64,000 nt of DNA from Methylobacterium sp. J-070 (lineage in GTDB: Bacteria; Pseudomonadota; Alphaproteobacteria; Rhizobiales; Beijerinckiaceae), in contig NZ_JAKSXX010000190.1 of NCBI RefSeq assembly GCF_022829385.1, forward strand, positions 23,707-87,706, written 5' to 3'. The notes below the pieces were generated by a model. The model was not told where the DNA came from. It worked only from the letters and a program-made list of their open reading frames with translations, and did not search any database. The translations under genes were made by a program, and so were the position numbers. Within the stretch, counting starts at the first letter, position 1, and each line of letters opens with the position of its first letter. This document shows positions 1 to 8,162 of the stretch, one piece after another.

Positions 1-301
1 GGTACCCGTCGAGGCAGGTCACTGCGTGCGGCGGATGGCACGGCAGGTTGAGCAGGATCGAGCAGATCGCGCCCCCGTACTGGGCCCCGTAGAAGATGCC
101 CGACAGCATCAGGATCGCGGCCACCGGCGGCATCGCGAAGGTGAGCGGCAGCAGGATCGAGATCGCCGCCATCACGCCCATTCCGGGCAGCACACCGACG
201 ATGTTGCCGAGCAGGACGCCGACGAAGCACGCCAGGAAGTTGGCCGGCTGGAGGGCGACCCCGAAGCCGTGGGCGAGATCGGTGAGCGCCGTGCCGATCA
301 T
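1..301 (-). CDS. tctA: TctA large membrane subunit of a tripartite tricarboxylate transporter, 5' part only
   Basis: The first 100 codons of a gene that leaves the window to the left. The ATG at 301 overlaps the stop of the downstream-numbered tctB by four bases (ATGA). The translation opens MIGTALTDLAHGFG and contains the family hallmarks: a first membrane segment ending in VGVLPGMG, then LLPLTFAMPP, and the stretch GIFYGAQYGG. TctA proteins are about 500 residues with roughly 10-12 membrane helices and form the permease core of TTT systems, which are driven by an ion gradient and fed by a periplasmic TctC. The rest of the protein cannot be judged. It is the last visible gene of the minus-strand operon that starts with tctC at about 6041. 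Confidence 0.9.
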   Translation of the reverse strand, partial: MIGTALTDLAHGFGVALQPANFLACFVGVLLGNIVGVLPGMGVMAAISILLPLTFAMPPVAAILMLSGIFYGAQYGGAICSILLNLPCHPPHAVTCLDGY

Positions 302-774
302 GACTGTCCCCAGGCGAGCGGCGGCAGCTGGATGTGCAGGCCGTAGTAGAACAGGGCGCAGCCGAACGCCGCGATCAGGGTCGCGAGGAGGCAGGCGCCG
401 CGCACCGTCGTCGTGCGGTCGCCCATCGCCGCGATGAAGACGCAGGCGAACGTCGCCGGGAACAGGCCGGCGGTCCGGGCGAGCAGGAGGAAGGCGAGCA
501 TGCCGCCGACGATGCAGGCCCAGCCCCGCCATTCGGGTCGGCTGAGGTCGACGCGGTCGTGGTCGTGCGCGTCGGCGGTCGTCGCCTCCGACAGCCCGAT
601 CCCGAGGCCGCAGGCCACGAGGATGACGCCCATGGCCAGCGGGAAGGCACCCGGCCCGATCGCCGCCAGCGTGCCGAGGCCGTACGTCGCCGATTCCACG
701 ATGGCGCCGAGGCCGATCAGCGCGGTCAGGACGCCGGCGTAGCGCTCCCTGTGCCGCTGGATCGAGTGAAGCAC
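298..774 (-). CDS. tctB: TctB small membrane subunit of the tripartite tricarboxylate transporter
   Basis: A 158-residue protein with four hydrophobic segments (about residues 15-33, 41-58, 88-107 and 123-145), the size and layout of TctB/DUF1468. I chose the GTG at 774 because GGAGGG lies six bases upstream. The open frame continues to 879, but that extension is basic, unstructured and would overlap the neighbouring enolase gene. The loop between helices 2 and 3 is rich in Asp and His (DAHDHD). TctB pairs with TctA in the inner membrane; its exact role in transport is not well defined. The four-base overlap with tctA implies translational coupling. Confidence 0.85.
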   Translation of the reverse strand: MLHSIQRHRERYAGVLTALIGLGAIVESATYGLGTLAAIGPGAFPLAMGVILVACGLGIGLSEATTADAHDHDRVDLSRPEWRGWACIVGGMLAFLLLARTAGLFPATFACVFIAAMGDRTTTVRGACLLATLIAAFGCALFYYGLHIQLPPLAWGQS

Positions 775-859
775 GCGTCCCTCCGGTCGTCCTGATTTTT
801 CTGTTCTTGCTCGTGCGACGGCCCCGGGGCGTTGCGGGGCCGCGCGATAGGGTGGGGCC

Positions 860-1999
860 TCAGACGTAGCAGGGGCCATCGATCAGCGGGTTGGCGGCGA
901 GGAAGCGCTCGTCGACCTCGACGCCGAGGCCTGGGCCGTCCGGCGGGCACACTCTGCCCTCGGCGTCGAGCCGGTAGGGCAGACCCACCACGTCGTCGCG
1001 GAAGGGGTTGTGCCGGGCCACGTCCCCCTCGAAGTAGCCGGGGTTGTCGACGGCCGCGAGGAGGTGGAGCGTCGCCACCATGTTGATGCCGGTGGCCGAG
1101 GTGTGCGGATTGACCGAGATCTTCCACGCGGAAGCCAGCGCGGCGATCCGCATCGTCTCGGTGATGCCGCCGGTCTTCGACAGATCGGGCTGGACGAAGC
1201 CGAGATAGCCCGCCTGCAGCGCCTGTACGAACTCGTAGCGGGTGAAGTGGTTCTCGCCGGCGGCGAGCGGCACGGTGCCCAGCCGCGCCGCCTCGCCGTA
1301 GCTGTAGGCGTCGTGGGGTGGGAACGGCTCCTCCAGCCACGCGACCCCCGCCGCCTCGAAGGCCGGCATCACCCGACGGACGTCGTCGACCGTGTAACCG
1401 GTGTTGGCGTCGACCAGGATCTCGACGTCGGCGCCCAAAGCCGCGCGCACCGCCTCGACCCGGGCGATGTCGCGCCGGGGGCTGTCGCCGACGCGCAGCT
1501 TCACCGCCCGGTAGCCGGCGGAGACGTGGGCGCGCGCCTCATCGGCCAGGGAGGCCGGCTCCTGCCAGCCGAGGGAGATGCCGCCGGCATAGGCCGGAAC
1601 CGCGCGGGGGCCACCCCCGAGCAGCCGGTAGATCGGCCATCCAGCCGCCTTGCCGCGGATGTCCCACAGGGCGATGTCGAGGCCCGACAGCGCCATCGCG
1701 GCGGCCGCGCCCATGCCGTGGCTGGCGAGCTGCATCCGGTAGACCCGGGCCCAGACGCCGTTGACGTCGAGGGGATCCATGCCGAGGACGAGTTCGGACA
1801 GCGTCGTGTCGATGAGCTTGGCGATGGCGCCCGGGCAGCGGCCGTGATGGGCCTCGCCCCAGCCGACGAGGCCTTCGTCGGTCTCGACCTTCACGAGAAC
1901 GGCGTCGCGCTTGACCGCGCGGCCGATGCCGAGGCGGACGTTCTGGCCCTCGGGGACCCGGAAGGAGATCGGGACGGACTGGATGCGGGTGATGCGCAT
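860..1999 (-). CDS. Enolase-superfamily (mandelate racemase/muconate lactonizing group) enzyme 1
   Basis: 379 residues, full length for an acid-sugar dehydratase or racemase of the MR/MLE group. The N-terminal capping domain (residues 1-125) is followed by a TIM barrel. Visible active-site residues are K167-L-R169 (a KxR in place of the usual KxK), metal ligands D197 (VDAN), E223 (EEP) and E249 (GEN), D272 in QPDLSK, and H299. The His-Asp dyad points to the mandelate racemase subgroup, whose members mostly dehydrate aldonic or aldaric acids to 2-keto-3-deoxy acids. ATG with GAGGGAAAG upstream. It sits between tctB and a D-2-hydroxyacid dehydrogenase, so its substrate is probably imported by the TTT system. 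The actual sugar acid cannot be read from sequence. Confidence 0.85.
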   Translation of the reverse strand: MRITRIQSVPISFRVPEGQNVRLGIGRAVKRDAVLVKVETDEGLVGWGEAHHGRCPGAIAKLIDTTLSELVLGMDPLDVNGVWARVYRMQLASHGMGAAAAMALSGLDIALWDIRGKAAGWPIYRLLGGGPRAVPAYAGGISLGWQEPASLADEARAHVSAGYRAVKLRVGDSPRRDIARVEAVRAALGADVEILVDANTGYTVDDVRRVMPAFEAAGVAWLEEPFPPHDAYSYGEAARLGTVPLAAGENHFTRYEFVQALQAGYLGFVQPDLSKTGGITETMRIAALASAWKISVNPHTSATGINMVATLHLLAAVDNPGYFEGDVARHNPFRDDVVGLPYRLDAEGRVCPPDGPGLGVEVDERFLAANPLIDGPCYV

Positions 2000-2009
2000 G
2001 GGCTTTCCC

Positions 2010-2972
2010 TCAGGCGGGCAGGATTTCGGGGTTCACGAGGTTGCGCGGGCGCTCGCCGCGCAGGATGCGCAGCATCTCCTCGACGGCGCCGACGCTCATG
2101 GCGCGTGAGCTGGTCTGCGTGATGCCGGCCACGTGCGGGGTGAGCAGCAGGTTCGGGCAGGCGCGGAGTGGATCATCGGAGGGCAGCGGCTGCACGTCGA
2201 ACACGTCGAGCGCCGCACCGCCGAGCGCCCCGACGTGCAGGGCTGCGGCGAGCGCGGCCGCGTCGACCACGGGGCCGCGGGCGACGTTGATGAGGACGGC
2301 GCCCGACCGCATCCGGCCGATCAGCCCGGCGTCGACGAGACCGCGCGTCGCGTCGGTGAGCGGGCAGGCGACCACCACGGCGTCGCTCTGCGCGAACAGG
2401 GTCTCCAAATCGACCGCCTCGACGAGACCGCCGAGCGTCGCGCCGCTGCGGGAGGCCCCGAGCACGCGCATGCCGAAGCCGTGATGGGCGATCCGCGCGA
2501 CGCGGCCGCCGATCTCGCCCAAGCCCAGAATCCCGAGGGTGCTGCCGCCGATCTCGGCGAGACCGTCGGCGATCGGCCGCACGGCGCCCCATCCCTCCGC
2601 GCGCAGGCCGCCGTCGAGGCGCCAGACCTGGCGGCGCAGGTGGAACAGCGCCGCGAACACGTACTCGGCCACGGCTTGCGTGTTGCTGCCGGGCAGGTTG
2701 GCCACGGGGATGCCGCGTGCGGTCGCCGCCGCGACGGGGATCATGTCGAGGCCGACGCCGTGGCGGACGATGCCGCGCAGCCGCGTCGCGCCCTCGAGGA
2801 TGTCGTCCGGGAGCTTGACCCGCACCACGAGACCCTCGGCCTGCGCGACCAGCCTCCGCAGGGTCTCGGGACTCGGATCGGGCGCGGTGACGGGGCGGGC
2901 ATGGGCCGCCAGCATCGCCTCGGCATCCGGATGGATCGGGTTGGTCAACAGGACCACGGGACGTTCGCTCAT
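2010..2972 (-). CDS. D-isomer-specific 2-hydroxyacid dehydrogenase, NAD(P)-dependent
   Basis: 320 residues from the ATG at 2972, which overlaps the stop of the next gene upstream by four bases and has GGGGGAAGG before it. The open frame runs on to 3509 but that part is a shadow. The NAD-binding motif GLGEIG is at residues 150-155. Catalytic R232 lies in NVARGP and H280 in TPHVAG. The catalytic Glu of this family, expected 29 residues after the Arg (as in E. coli SerA), is Gln261 here (FDVQPLP). The enzyme would interconvert a 2-keto acid and a D-2-hydroxy acid, fitting a sugar-acid pathway between the two enolase enzymes. It could be annotated as a phosphoglycerate dehydrogenase, but the ACT/regulatory domain is absent. 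Confidence 0.87.
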   Translation of the reverse strand: MSERPVVLLTNPIHPDAEAMLAAHARPVTAPDPSPETLRRLVAQAEGLVVRVKLPDDILEGATRLRGIVRHGVGLDMIPVAAATARGIPVANLPGSNTQAVAEYVFAALFHLRRQVWRLDGGLRAEGWGAVRPIADGLAEIGGSTLGILGLGEIGGRVARIAHHGFGMRVLGASRSGATLGGLVEAVDLETLFAQSDAVVVACPLTDATRGLVDAGLIGRMRSGAVLINVARGPVVDAAALAAALHVGALGGAALDVFDVQPLPSDDPLRACPNLLLTPHVAGITQTSSRAMSVGAVEEMLRILRGERPRNLVNPEILPA

Positions 2973-3865
2973 GGACCTTCCCCCGCGACGACCGGGCTGA
3001 TCAGGGCGCCGAGCCCCTCGACCCAGGCGGTCATCGTCGTGCCGGGCCGGATCCAGGCCGGCGGCTGGCGCAGAGCCGCGATCCCCGCCGGCGTGCCGGT
3101 GGCGATGACGTCGCCCGGCTCCAGCACCGTCTGCCGCGACAGGTGGGCGACGAGGTCGGCCACCGAGAACAGCATCCGGGCCGTGGTGGAGTCCTGCAGG
3201 CTCACCCCGTCGATCGACAGCCCGATCCGCAGCGCCTGCGGGTCGGGCACCGCGTCGCTGGTGGCGAGGTAGGGACCGAACGGGCCGAAGGTCGCGATGT
3301 TCTTGCCCGGGCCGAAGCCCTCGCGGCGGATCAGCTCGCTGGCGCTGACGTCGTTGAACACGCCATAGGCGCAGACATGGGCCAGCGCGTCCTGCGCGGC
3401 GACGTGATCGGCCCGACTGCCGATCACCGCGGCGATCTCGGCCTCGTAGGTGCAGCCGCCGATGCCCGGCGGCAGCACCACGGGCTCGCCCGGCCCGATC
3501 ACCGTCCACGGCTCCTTCATGAACAGGAACGGCTCGGCCGGATGGGGCGCGCCGCGCTCGGCCAGCGCGTCCACGTAGTTGTGTGCGATCCCGAAGATCC
3601 GGCCTGGGGAGGGCAGCGGCGCGCGCAGGCGCACCGACCGCAGCGGGAGGCGCGCCGCTTCGGGAATGGCGTGATCGCGCAGGCGGGCTGCGGCATCGGC
3701 CAGCCCGGAGCGGATCAGGTCGAGGACCTGGGGCGCGCAGCCGGCGAGCGCGGACCGCATCGCGGGGTGGGCGAGGTCGACGACCGTATCGTCCAGCCCG
3801 CTGGCGTCGCCGAGCAGGATGCCTGCCCGGTCAGTGCCGTCGCTCGTGAAGGTGACGAAGCGCAT
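2969..3865 (-). CDS. Fumarylacetoacetate hydrolase (FAH) family protein
   Basis: 298 residues. The C-terminal FAH domain starts at about residue 88 (RIFGIAHNY). The metal-binding acidic residues are E141 and E143 (TYEAEIAAVIG) and D172 (FNDVSAS), followed by GKNIATFGPFGP and the typical late motif LEPGDVIATGTPAG. The N-terminal 80 residues match the small cap domain found in catabolic FAH enzymes. Family members hydrolyse diketo acids or act as 2-keto-3-deoxy-acid dehydratases, decarboxylases or hydrolases. Placed with enolase-type dehydratases and a dehydrogenase, it probably cleaves or dehydrates a keto-deoxy sugar acid, as 2,4-diketo-3-deoxy-L-fuconate hydrolase does. Substrate unknown. 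Confidence 0.87.
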   Translation of the reverse strand: MRFVTFTSDGTDRAGILLGDASGLDDTVVDLAHPAMRSALAGCAPQVLDLIRSGLADAAARLRDHAIPEAARLPLRSVRLRAPLPSPGRIFGIAHNYVDALAERGAPHPAEPFLFMKEPWTVIGPGEPVVLPPGIGGCTYEAEIAAVIGSRADHVAAQDALAHVCAYGVFNDVSASELIRREGFGPGKNIATFGPFGPYLATSDAVPDPQALRIGLSIDGVSLQDSTTARMLFSVADLVAHLSRQTVLEPGDVIATGTPAGIAALRQPPAWIRPGTTMTAWVEGLGALISPVVAGEGP

Positions 3866-3876
3866 TGCGTCGTGCC

Positions 3877-5019
3877 TCAGGCGGCGCGGTAGCGGTCGAT
3901 CACGGCGCGGTCGACCTCAACCCCGAGTCCCGGCGCGGTGGGGACCGCGACCTTGCCGCCGACCTGCCGGATCGGCTCGAGGGCGAGGTGATCCCGGAAC
4001 GGGTTCTCCTCCTGCTCGAACTCGAGCATCGGCGACACCGGGAACAGGCAGGGCGGCTGATCGGGAATCGAGGCGAGGAAGTGGATGGTCGCGGCCAGGC
4101 CGACCACCGAGCCCCAGGCGTGGGGCACGCACTCGACGCCGTGCGCCGTCGCCATCGCGGCGATCTTCTTGCACTCGGTGATGCCGCCGGCCGCGCACAC
4201 GTCCGGCTGGACGATGTCCATCGCCTTGCGCGTGATCGCGTCGCGGAAGCCCCAGCGGGTGAACTCGTTCTCGCCGCCGGCCACCGCGATGTCGAGGGCG
4301 CGGGTCACCTCGACATAGCCGTCGAGATCCTCCGGCGAGATCGGCTCCTCGAACCACTCGATGCCGAGCTCCTCCAGCCGCCGTCCCATGCGGATGGCGG
4401 TCGGCACCGACAGGGAGTGGTTGGCGTCGACCATGAGGCGGATGTCCGGGCCGACCGCCTCGCGGACCGCCGCCACGCGGGCGATGTCGCGCTCGATCGA
4501 GCCGAGGCCGATCTTCATCTTCACGGCCTTGAAGCCGGCCTCGACGTAGCCGCGCGCCTCCTCGACCGCCTCCTCGACGAGGCGGTCCATGTCGGTGAAG
4601 TACAGCCCGGTCGCGTAGGCGTCGACGCTGGTGCGGAAGGCGCCTCCGATGAGCTTGTGCACCGGCTTGCCGACGCTCTTGCCGATGATGTCCCACAGCG
4701 CGATGTCGATGCCGCTGATCGCGGCGATCGACATGCCCTTCGGCCCGTAATCCTTGATCCGGTTGTAGAGATCCTCCCAGACGACCTCGACGTCGAACGG
4801 GTCCTGACCGATCACGCGGGGCGCGAGCTGCGTGTCGATGAACGCCTTGGCCACCGCGGACGGGCCGTAGCACTCGCCCCAGCCGACGATCCCGTCCGCC
4901 GTCTCGATCTCCACGAGGCAGGTGCCGCGGGTCTTGTAGAGCCAGCCGCGCGAGGAGGTGAACGGCCGCTTGATCGGCGTGGTCACGACATGGCAGGTGA
5001 TCGTCTTGATCTTGGTCAC
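3877..5019 (-). CDS. Enolase-superfamily (mandelate racemase group) enzyme 2
   Basis: 380 residues, complete. The catalytic residues are canonical: K167-M-K169, metal ligands D198 (VDANHS), E224 (EEP) and E250 (GEN), D273 (QPDV) and H300 (VPHAW). This is the classical KxK plus His-Asp arrangement of mandelate racemase and acid-sugar dehydratases. The start is a GTG with GGGACGGA upstream. Its stop is 11 bases from the FAH gene start, so it belongs to the same minus-strand operon. It resembles enzyme 1 in fold and size but differs in the KxK motif, so the two may take different stereoisomers or sequential substrates. Confidence 0.87.
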   Translation of the reverse strand: MTKIKTITCHVVTTPIKRPFTSSRGWLYKTRGTCLVEIETADGIVGWGECYGPSAVAKAFIDTQLAPRVIGQDPFDVEVVWEDLYNRIKDYGPKGMSIAAISGIDIALWDIIGKSVGKPVHKLIGGAFRTSVDAYATGLYFTDMDRLVEEAVEEARGYVEAGFKAVKMKIGLGSIERDIARVAAVREAVGPDIRLMVDANHSLSVPTAIRMGRRLEELGIEWFEEPISPEDLDGYVEVTRALDIAVAGGENEFTRWGFRDAITRKAMDIVQPDVCAAGGITECKKIAAMATAHGVECVPHAWGSVVGLAATIHFLASIPDQPPCLFPVSPMLEFEQEENPFRDHLALEPIRQVGGKVAVPTAPGLGVEVDRAVIDRYRAA

Positions 5020-5075
5020 AATGTCCGTCCCGCTAATTATTCAGATCGTTCGAGCGCTCGGAGAGGCGCGTCGGC

Positions 5076-6041
5076 TCAGGATTTGAAGACTTTCTCGGCC
5101 ACGACCTTGATCGACTGCTCGACCTGATCGACCTCGGCGGTCAGCGCATCGCCCGTCAGCGGCGCGATCAGGAAGGCGTTGCGCTCGGCGAAATCCTTGA
5201 AGCGCTGGTCCCCGATCGCGGCGGTAAACCCGTCGATCAGCTTGGCGCGCACCTCCGGCGGGAGCTTGGCGGGGGCGACCACGTAGGCCATCTGCACGAC
5301 CGGGCCGAACGGGAACACGTCGTAGCCGCGCTCCTTGAAGGTCGGCACGTCGGGGAACTGCCGGAGGCGCTCGTCGGCGAACACGCCGAGCGCGCGCACG
5401 AGGCCCTGCTGCAATTGCCCGAGCGACTCCGCGGGCTTGAGAACCGCGGCCTGGATTTGTCCGCCGGCGAGATCGGTGATGACCTTGGCCCCGCCCGTGT
5501 ACGGCGCGTTAATGTAGGCGACACCCGCCGCCCGGGCGGTCATCGAGGCGAAGATGTGGTTGAGGTTGTAGTTGCCCGGCGTGCCGATCGACACGCTGCC
5601 CGGGTTCTTCTTCATGTGAGCGAGAAAATCGTCGAGGGTCTGGTAGGGGCTCGACCCGGGGACGAGGAGCATCAGCGGGTCGATCGAGACCCGGGCGATG
5701 TGGGTGAACTGGCTGCTCTTCAGCGGCGTCTTGCCCTCGGCCATGTAGGCGAGCGTCGAGCTCGTCCCCATGCCGAGCGTGTAGCCGTCCGGGTTCGCCG
5801 TCGCCACGCGTCGCATCCCGATCGCGCCGGTAGCGCCGGGCTGGTTCTCGACGATGATCGTGATCCCGCGCTCCTTGAGCAACGGCTGCAGACCGCGCGC
5901 CAGGATGTCGTTCGAGCCGCCCGCGTTCCAGGGCACGACGAAGGTGATCTCGCGCGCCGGGAAGCCCGACTGCGCCAGGGCGGTCCGCGCGCCGAGTGCC
6001 CCCAGGGCGAGGCTTCCGACGAGGCTGCGGCGGGTCAGCAT
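5076..6041 (-). CDS. tctC: TctC periplasmic substrate-binding protein of the tripartite tricarboxylate transporter
   Basis: 321 residues from the ATG at 6041, chosen because GAGG lies six bases upstream; a GTG at 6053 would add four residues. The N-terminus has a twin-arginine-like signal (TRRSLVGSLALGALGA) with probable cleavage after ALAQ. The mature part shows the Bug/TctC hallmarks: FVVPWNAGGSNDILAR, the pGAtGAIG loop, GTPGNYNLNH and PFGP. These Venus-flytrap proteins bind carboxylates such as citrate, tartrate or aromatic acids. It is the first gene of the operon and is separated from tctB/tctA by four enzyme genes. It is divergent from a GntR regulator, with a palindrome in between. Confidence 0.9.
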   Translation of the reverse strand: MLTRRSLVGSLALGALGARTALAQSGFPAREITFVVPWNAGGSNDILARGLQPLLKERGITIIVENQPGATGAIGMRRVATANPDGYTLGMGTSSTLAYMAEGKTPLKSSQFTHIARVSIDPLMLLVPGSSPYQTLDDFLAHMKKNPGSVSIGTPGNYNLNHIFASMTARAAGVAYINAPYTGGAKVITDLAGGQIQAAVLKPAESLGQLQQGLVRALGVFADERLRQFPDVPTFKERGYDVFPFGPVVQMAYVVAPAKLPPEVRAKLIDGFTAAIGDQRFKDFAERNAFLIAPLTGDALTAEVDQVEQSIKVVAEKVFKS

Positions 6042-6064
6042 GGCGTTCCTCACGTCTTCGTTGT

Positions 6065-6076
6065 TTGTTATAACGA
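6065..6076. promoter_or_regulatory. Candidate operator, palindrome around GTTATAAC
   Basis: TTGTTATAACGA between tctC and the divergent GntR gene; the core GTTATAAC (6067-6074) is a perfect palindrome in an otherwise GC-rich region. Its position suits repression of both genes by the adjacent GntR/FCD protein. The regulator assignment is inferred. Confidence 0.5.
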
Positions 6077-6154
6077 TGGAAGCCGGCTAGGATGTCAAGC
6101 GTGGTCGATCCGGTTCTCGCCGGCCGCTGTCGATCCGCGACGGGCGGGTTGTTT

Positions 6155-6904
6155 ATGGGGCAGGGGGCAACGCCGTTGAGACAGGTCGAGCGACTGCCAC
6201 TCTGGGATCAGGCCTACGCGGAGCTGCGAACAGCCATGCTCGGCGGACGGTTCGGGCCGGGGGAGCGGATCCTCCTGCGCGAGGTGGCGGCCGAACTCGG
6301 CATCAGCCTCACGCCGGTCCGCGATGCGGTCAACCGGTTGATCGCCGAGCACGTGCTCGAGCGCGGCAGCTCCGGCCAGGGCGGCGGCGCCGTGGTCCCG
6401 CGCATGGACGTGGAGCGCTTCGACGAGTTGCTGACGATCCGCTGCGACCTCGAAGGTCGGGCCGCGGCCCGCGCGGCCGAGCGCGCGGCACCGGGCGATC
6501 TCGGCGTCCTCGACGACCTGCTCGCCGAAATGAAGGCCCTCATCCGGGACCAGAACCTCGACGCGTACCTCGATCTGCACCGGCGCTTCCACTTCGAGCT
6601 CTACGCCTTGGCGCGCATGCCGATCCTGGAGGGGCTGATCGAGAACATCTGGCTGCGGTGCGGTCCGGTCCTGACCTACGTCATCCCGGACTACGTGCTG
6701 CTGGAGAAGGGCAGCGATCTGCATACCGCCGCGCTGTCGGCCCTGCGCACCGGCGATGCTGACGCGGCGGCCACGGCGATCCGACAGGATATCCGCGAGG
6801 CGGGCCGCTACATCGCCGGGCTCGCGGACGCCGCCGGGCTCATCGCCGACCCGGCCGTGAGCCACCCGCCGCGGGGGCGCAGGGCGACGCACGCAACATC
6901 ATGA
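6155..6904 (+). CDS. GntR family transcriptional regulator, FCD type
   Basis: 249 residues from the ATG at 6155; an in-frame ATG at 6092 would add 21 residues without homology value. The N-terminal winged helix-turn-helix runs over about residues 17-80 (REVAAELGISLTPVRDAVNRL is its recognition part). The C-terminal all-helical FCD domain includes LHRRFHFELY and a late His region, the usual acid-binding pocket. Regulators of this subfamily sense sugar acids and related carboxylates and usually repress the adjacent operon. It is divergent from tctC, with the GTTATAAC palindrome between, so it most likely controls the minus-strand TTT-enolase operon and perhaps the third enolase gene downstream. 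Confidence 0.88.
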   Translation: MGQGATPLRQVERLPLWDQAYAELRTAMLGGRFGPGERILLREVAAELGISLTPVRDAVNRLIAEHVLERGSSGQGGGAVVPRMDVERFDELLTIRCDLEGRAAARAAERAAPGDLGVLDDLLAEMKALIRDQNLDAYLDLHRRFHFELYALARMPILEGLIENIWLRCGPVLTYVIPDYVLLEKGSDLHTAALSALRTGDADAAATAIRQDIREAGRYIAGLADAAGLIADPAVSHPPRGRRATHATS

Positions 6905-6921
6905 CCGGGATGGGTGAGCCC

Positions 6922-8031
6922 TCACGTGAGGACAGCCTTGGTCTTCGCGCGAATGAGATCGCGGTCGATCTCCGCTCCAAGACCGATCGCCGTCGGCGCA
7001 TGCACCATGCCGGCGGCATCGACCGCGATGTCCGCTGCGAGCCCGTACTTCTGCGCCGCATCCGGCAGCAGCACCTCGAAGAACTCGGTGTTGCGGATCG
7101 CCATGATGACGTGGAGGTTGGCGACGTTGTTGAGCGAGTTGCCGCCGTGGTGGACCTCGAAGTTCATCCCGAACGCTTCAGCGAGATGGGCCGCCTTGAC
7201 GAGTGTGGTGATGCCGCCCTTCACCGCCACGTCGCCGCGCAGGAAATCGGTGGCCCGCTGCAGGATCCAGGGCGCGTAGGCATCGAAGCCGGCCTGCGGA
7301 TACTCGGTCGCCATGATCGGGACGTCGAGCTTGGCCTTGAGCTTGACGTAGCCGTAGAGGTCGGAATCCGCGAGCGGATCCTCGTACCAGTAGTAGCCCG
7401 CCGCCTCGATCGCGCGGCCGACCCGCAGCGCCTGCTCGTAGGAATAGCCCCAGCAGGCATCGAGCATCAGCGTGAAATCCTCGCCCATCCCGGCCCGCAC
7501 CGCCTCGCAGATCGCGATGTCCTCGCGCCAGGTCTGAGGCGGGTGGATCTTGTAGGCGCTCCAGCCGGCCTCGCGGTACGCGTGCGCCTGCTCGACGTAG
7601 GCGGAGGCCGCGTCGAGGATCTGCGAGCTCGCGTAGGCAGGCACGCGGTCGCGATAGGTGCCGATGAGCCGGTGGATCGGCAGTCCGGCGACCTTGCCGG
7701 CGAGGTCCCACAGGGCGACGTCGAGCGCTCCGATCGTCCGGACGGAGGCCGCGCGCACGCGCGCCCACAGCTCCTGGTTCAGGCGCTCGCGGTCGAGGGG
7801 ATCGCGCCCCATGAGCACCGGCTTGAGCACCCGGACGAGAAGCGGTGCGTCGAGATCGGCCGGTCCGTAAGCCGAGCCGAGGAAGGCATGCCCCTCGATG
7901 CCCTCGTCGGTGTGGATCGTGACAAGCCCGAGCTGGCTGCTGCCCACCGCGCGCGCCGTGCGCCCGGAGTAGCGCGTCGGCGGGATGTCGTCCCAGCCGA
8001 ACAGGGTGACCGTGACATCTCGTATGCGCAT
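6922..8031 (-). CDS. Enolase-superfamily (MR/MLE group) enzyme 3
   Basis: 369 residues. The barrel motif is K-I-H (YKIHPP) rather than KxK or KxR. Metal ligands are Asp in MLDAC, Glu in YEDP and Glu in TEY; a His lies in VHHGGNS near the barrel end and an acidic-lysine stretch in RGDVAVKGGI. These variations set it apart from the two enolase enzymes at 860 and 3877. Dehydration or racemisation of a carboxylate remains the likely chemistry. It converges on the GntR gene and is divergent from an MFS permease at 8163, so it may be co-regulated with that permease. Substrate unknown. Confidence 0.82.
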   Translation of the reverse strand: MRIRDVTVTLFGWDDIPPTRYSGRTARAVGSSQLGLVTIHTDEGIEGHAFLGSAYGPADLDAPLLVRVLKPVLMGRDPLDRERLNQELWARVRAASVRTIGALDVALWDLAGKVAGLPIHRLIGTYRDRVPAYASSQILDAASAYVEQAHAYREAGWSAYKIHPPQTWREDIAICEAVRAGMGEDFTLMLDACWGYSYEQALRVGRAIEAAGYYWYEDPLADSDLYGYVKLKAKLDVPIMATEYPQAGFDAYAPWILQRATDFLRGDVAVKGGITTLVKAAHLAEAFGMNFEVHHGGNSLNNVANLHVIMAIRNTEFFEVLLPDAAQKYGLAADIAVDAAGMVHAPTAIGLGAEIDRDLIRAKTKAVLT

Positions 8032-8162
8032 GGCGTCGCCTCCGGCCCCGGGCCACCGCGGATGCGGCCTTCGCTCTCCGGCGCGTTCGGGCCATCGCCC
8101 TTCTAAAGCCGCCGCGACCAGCGCGTCGAGACGCAGGCCGGCCTGAGTACTGGGAGGAAACC

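Noticed and set aside
2010..3509. Fusion of the hydroxyacid dehydrogenase with an N-terminal domain
   Set aside because: The extra 179 codons are the shadow of the FAH gene; a good ATG and ribosome site exist at 2972.
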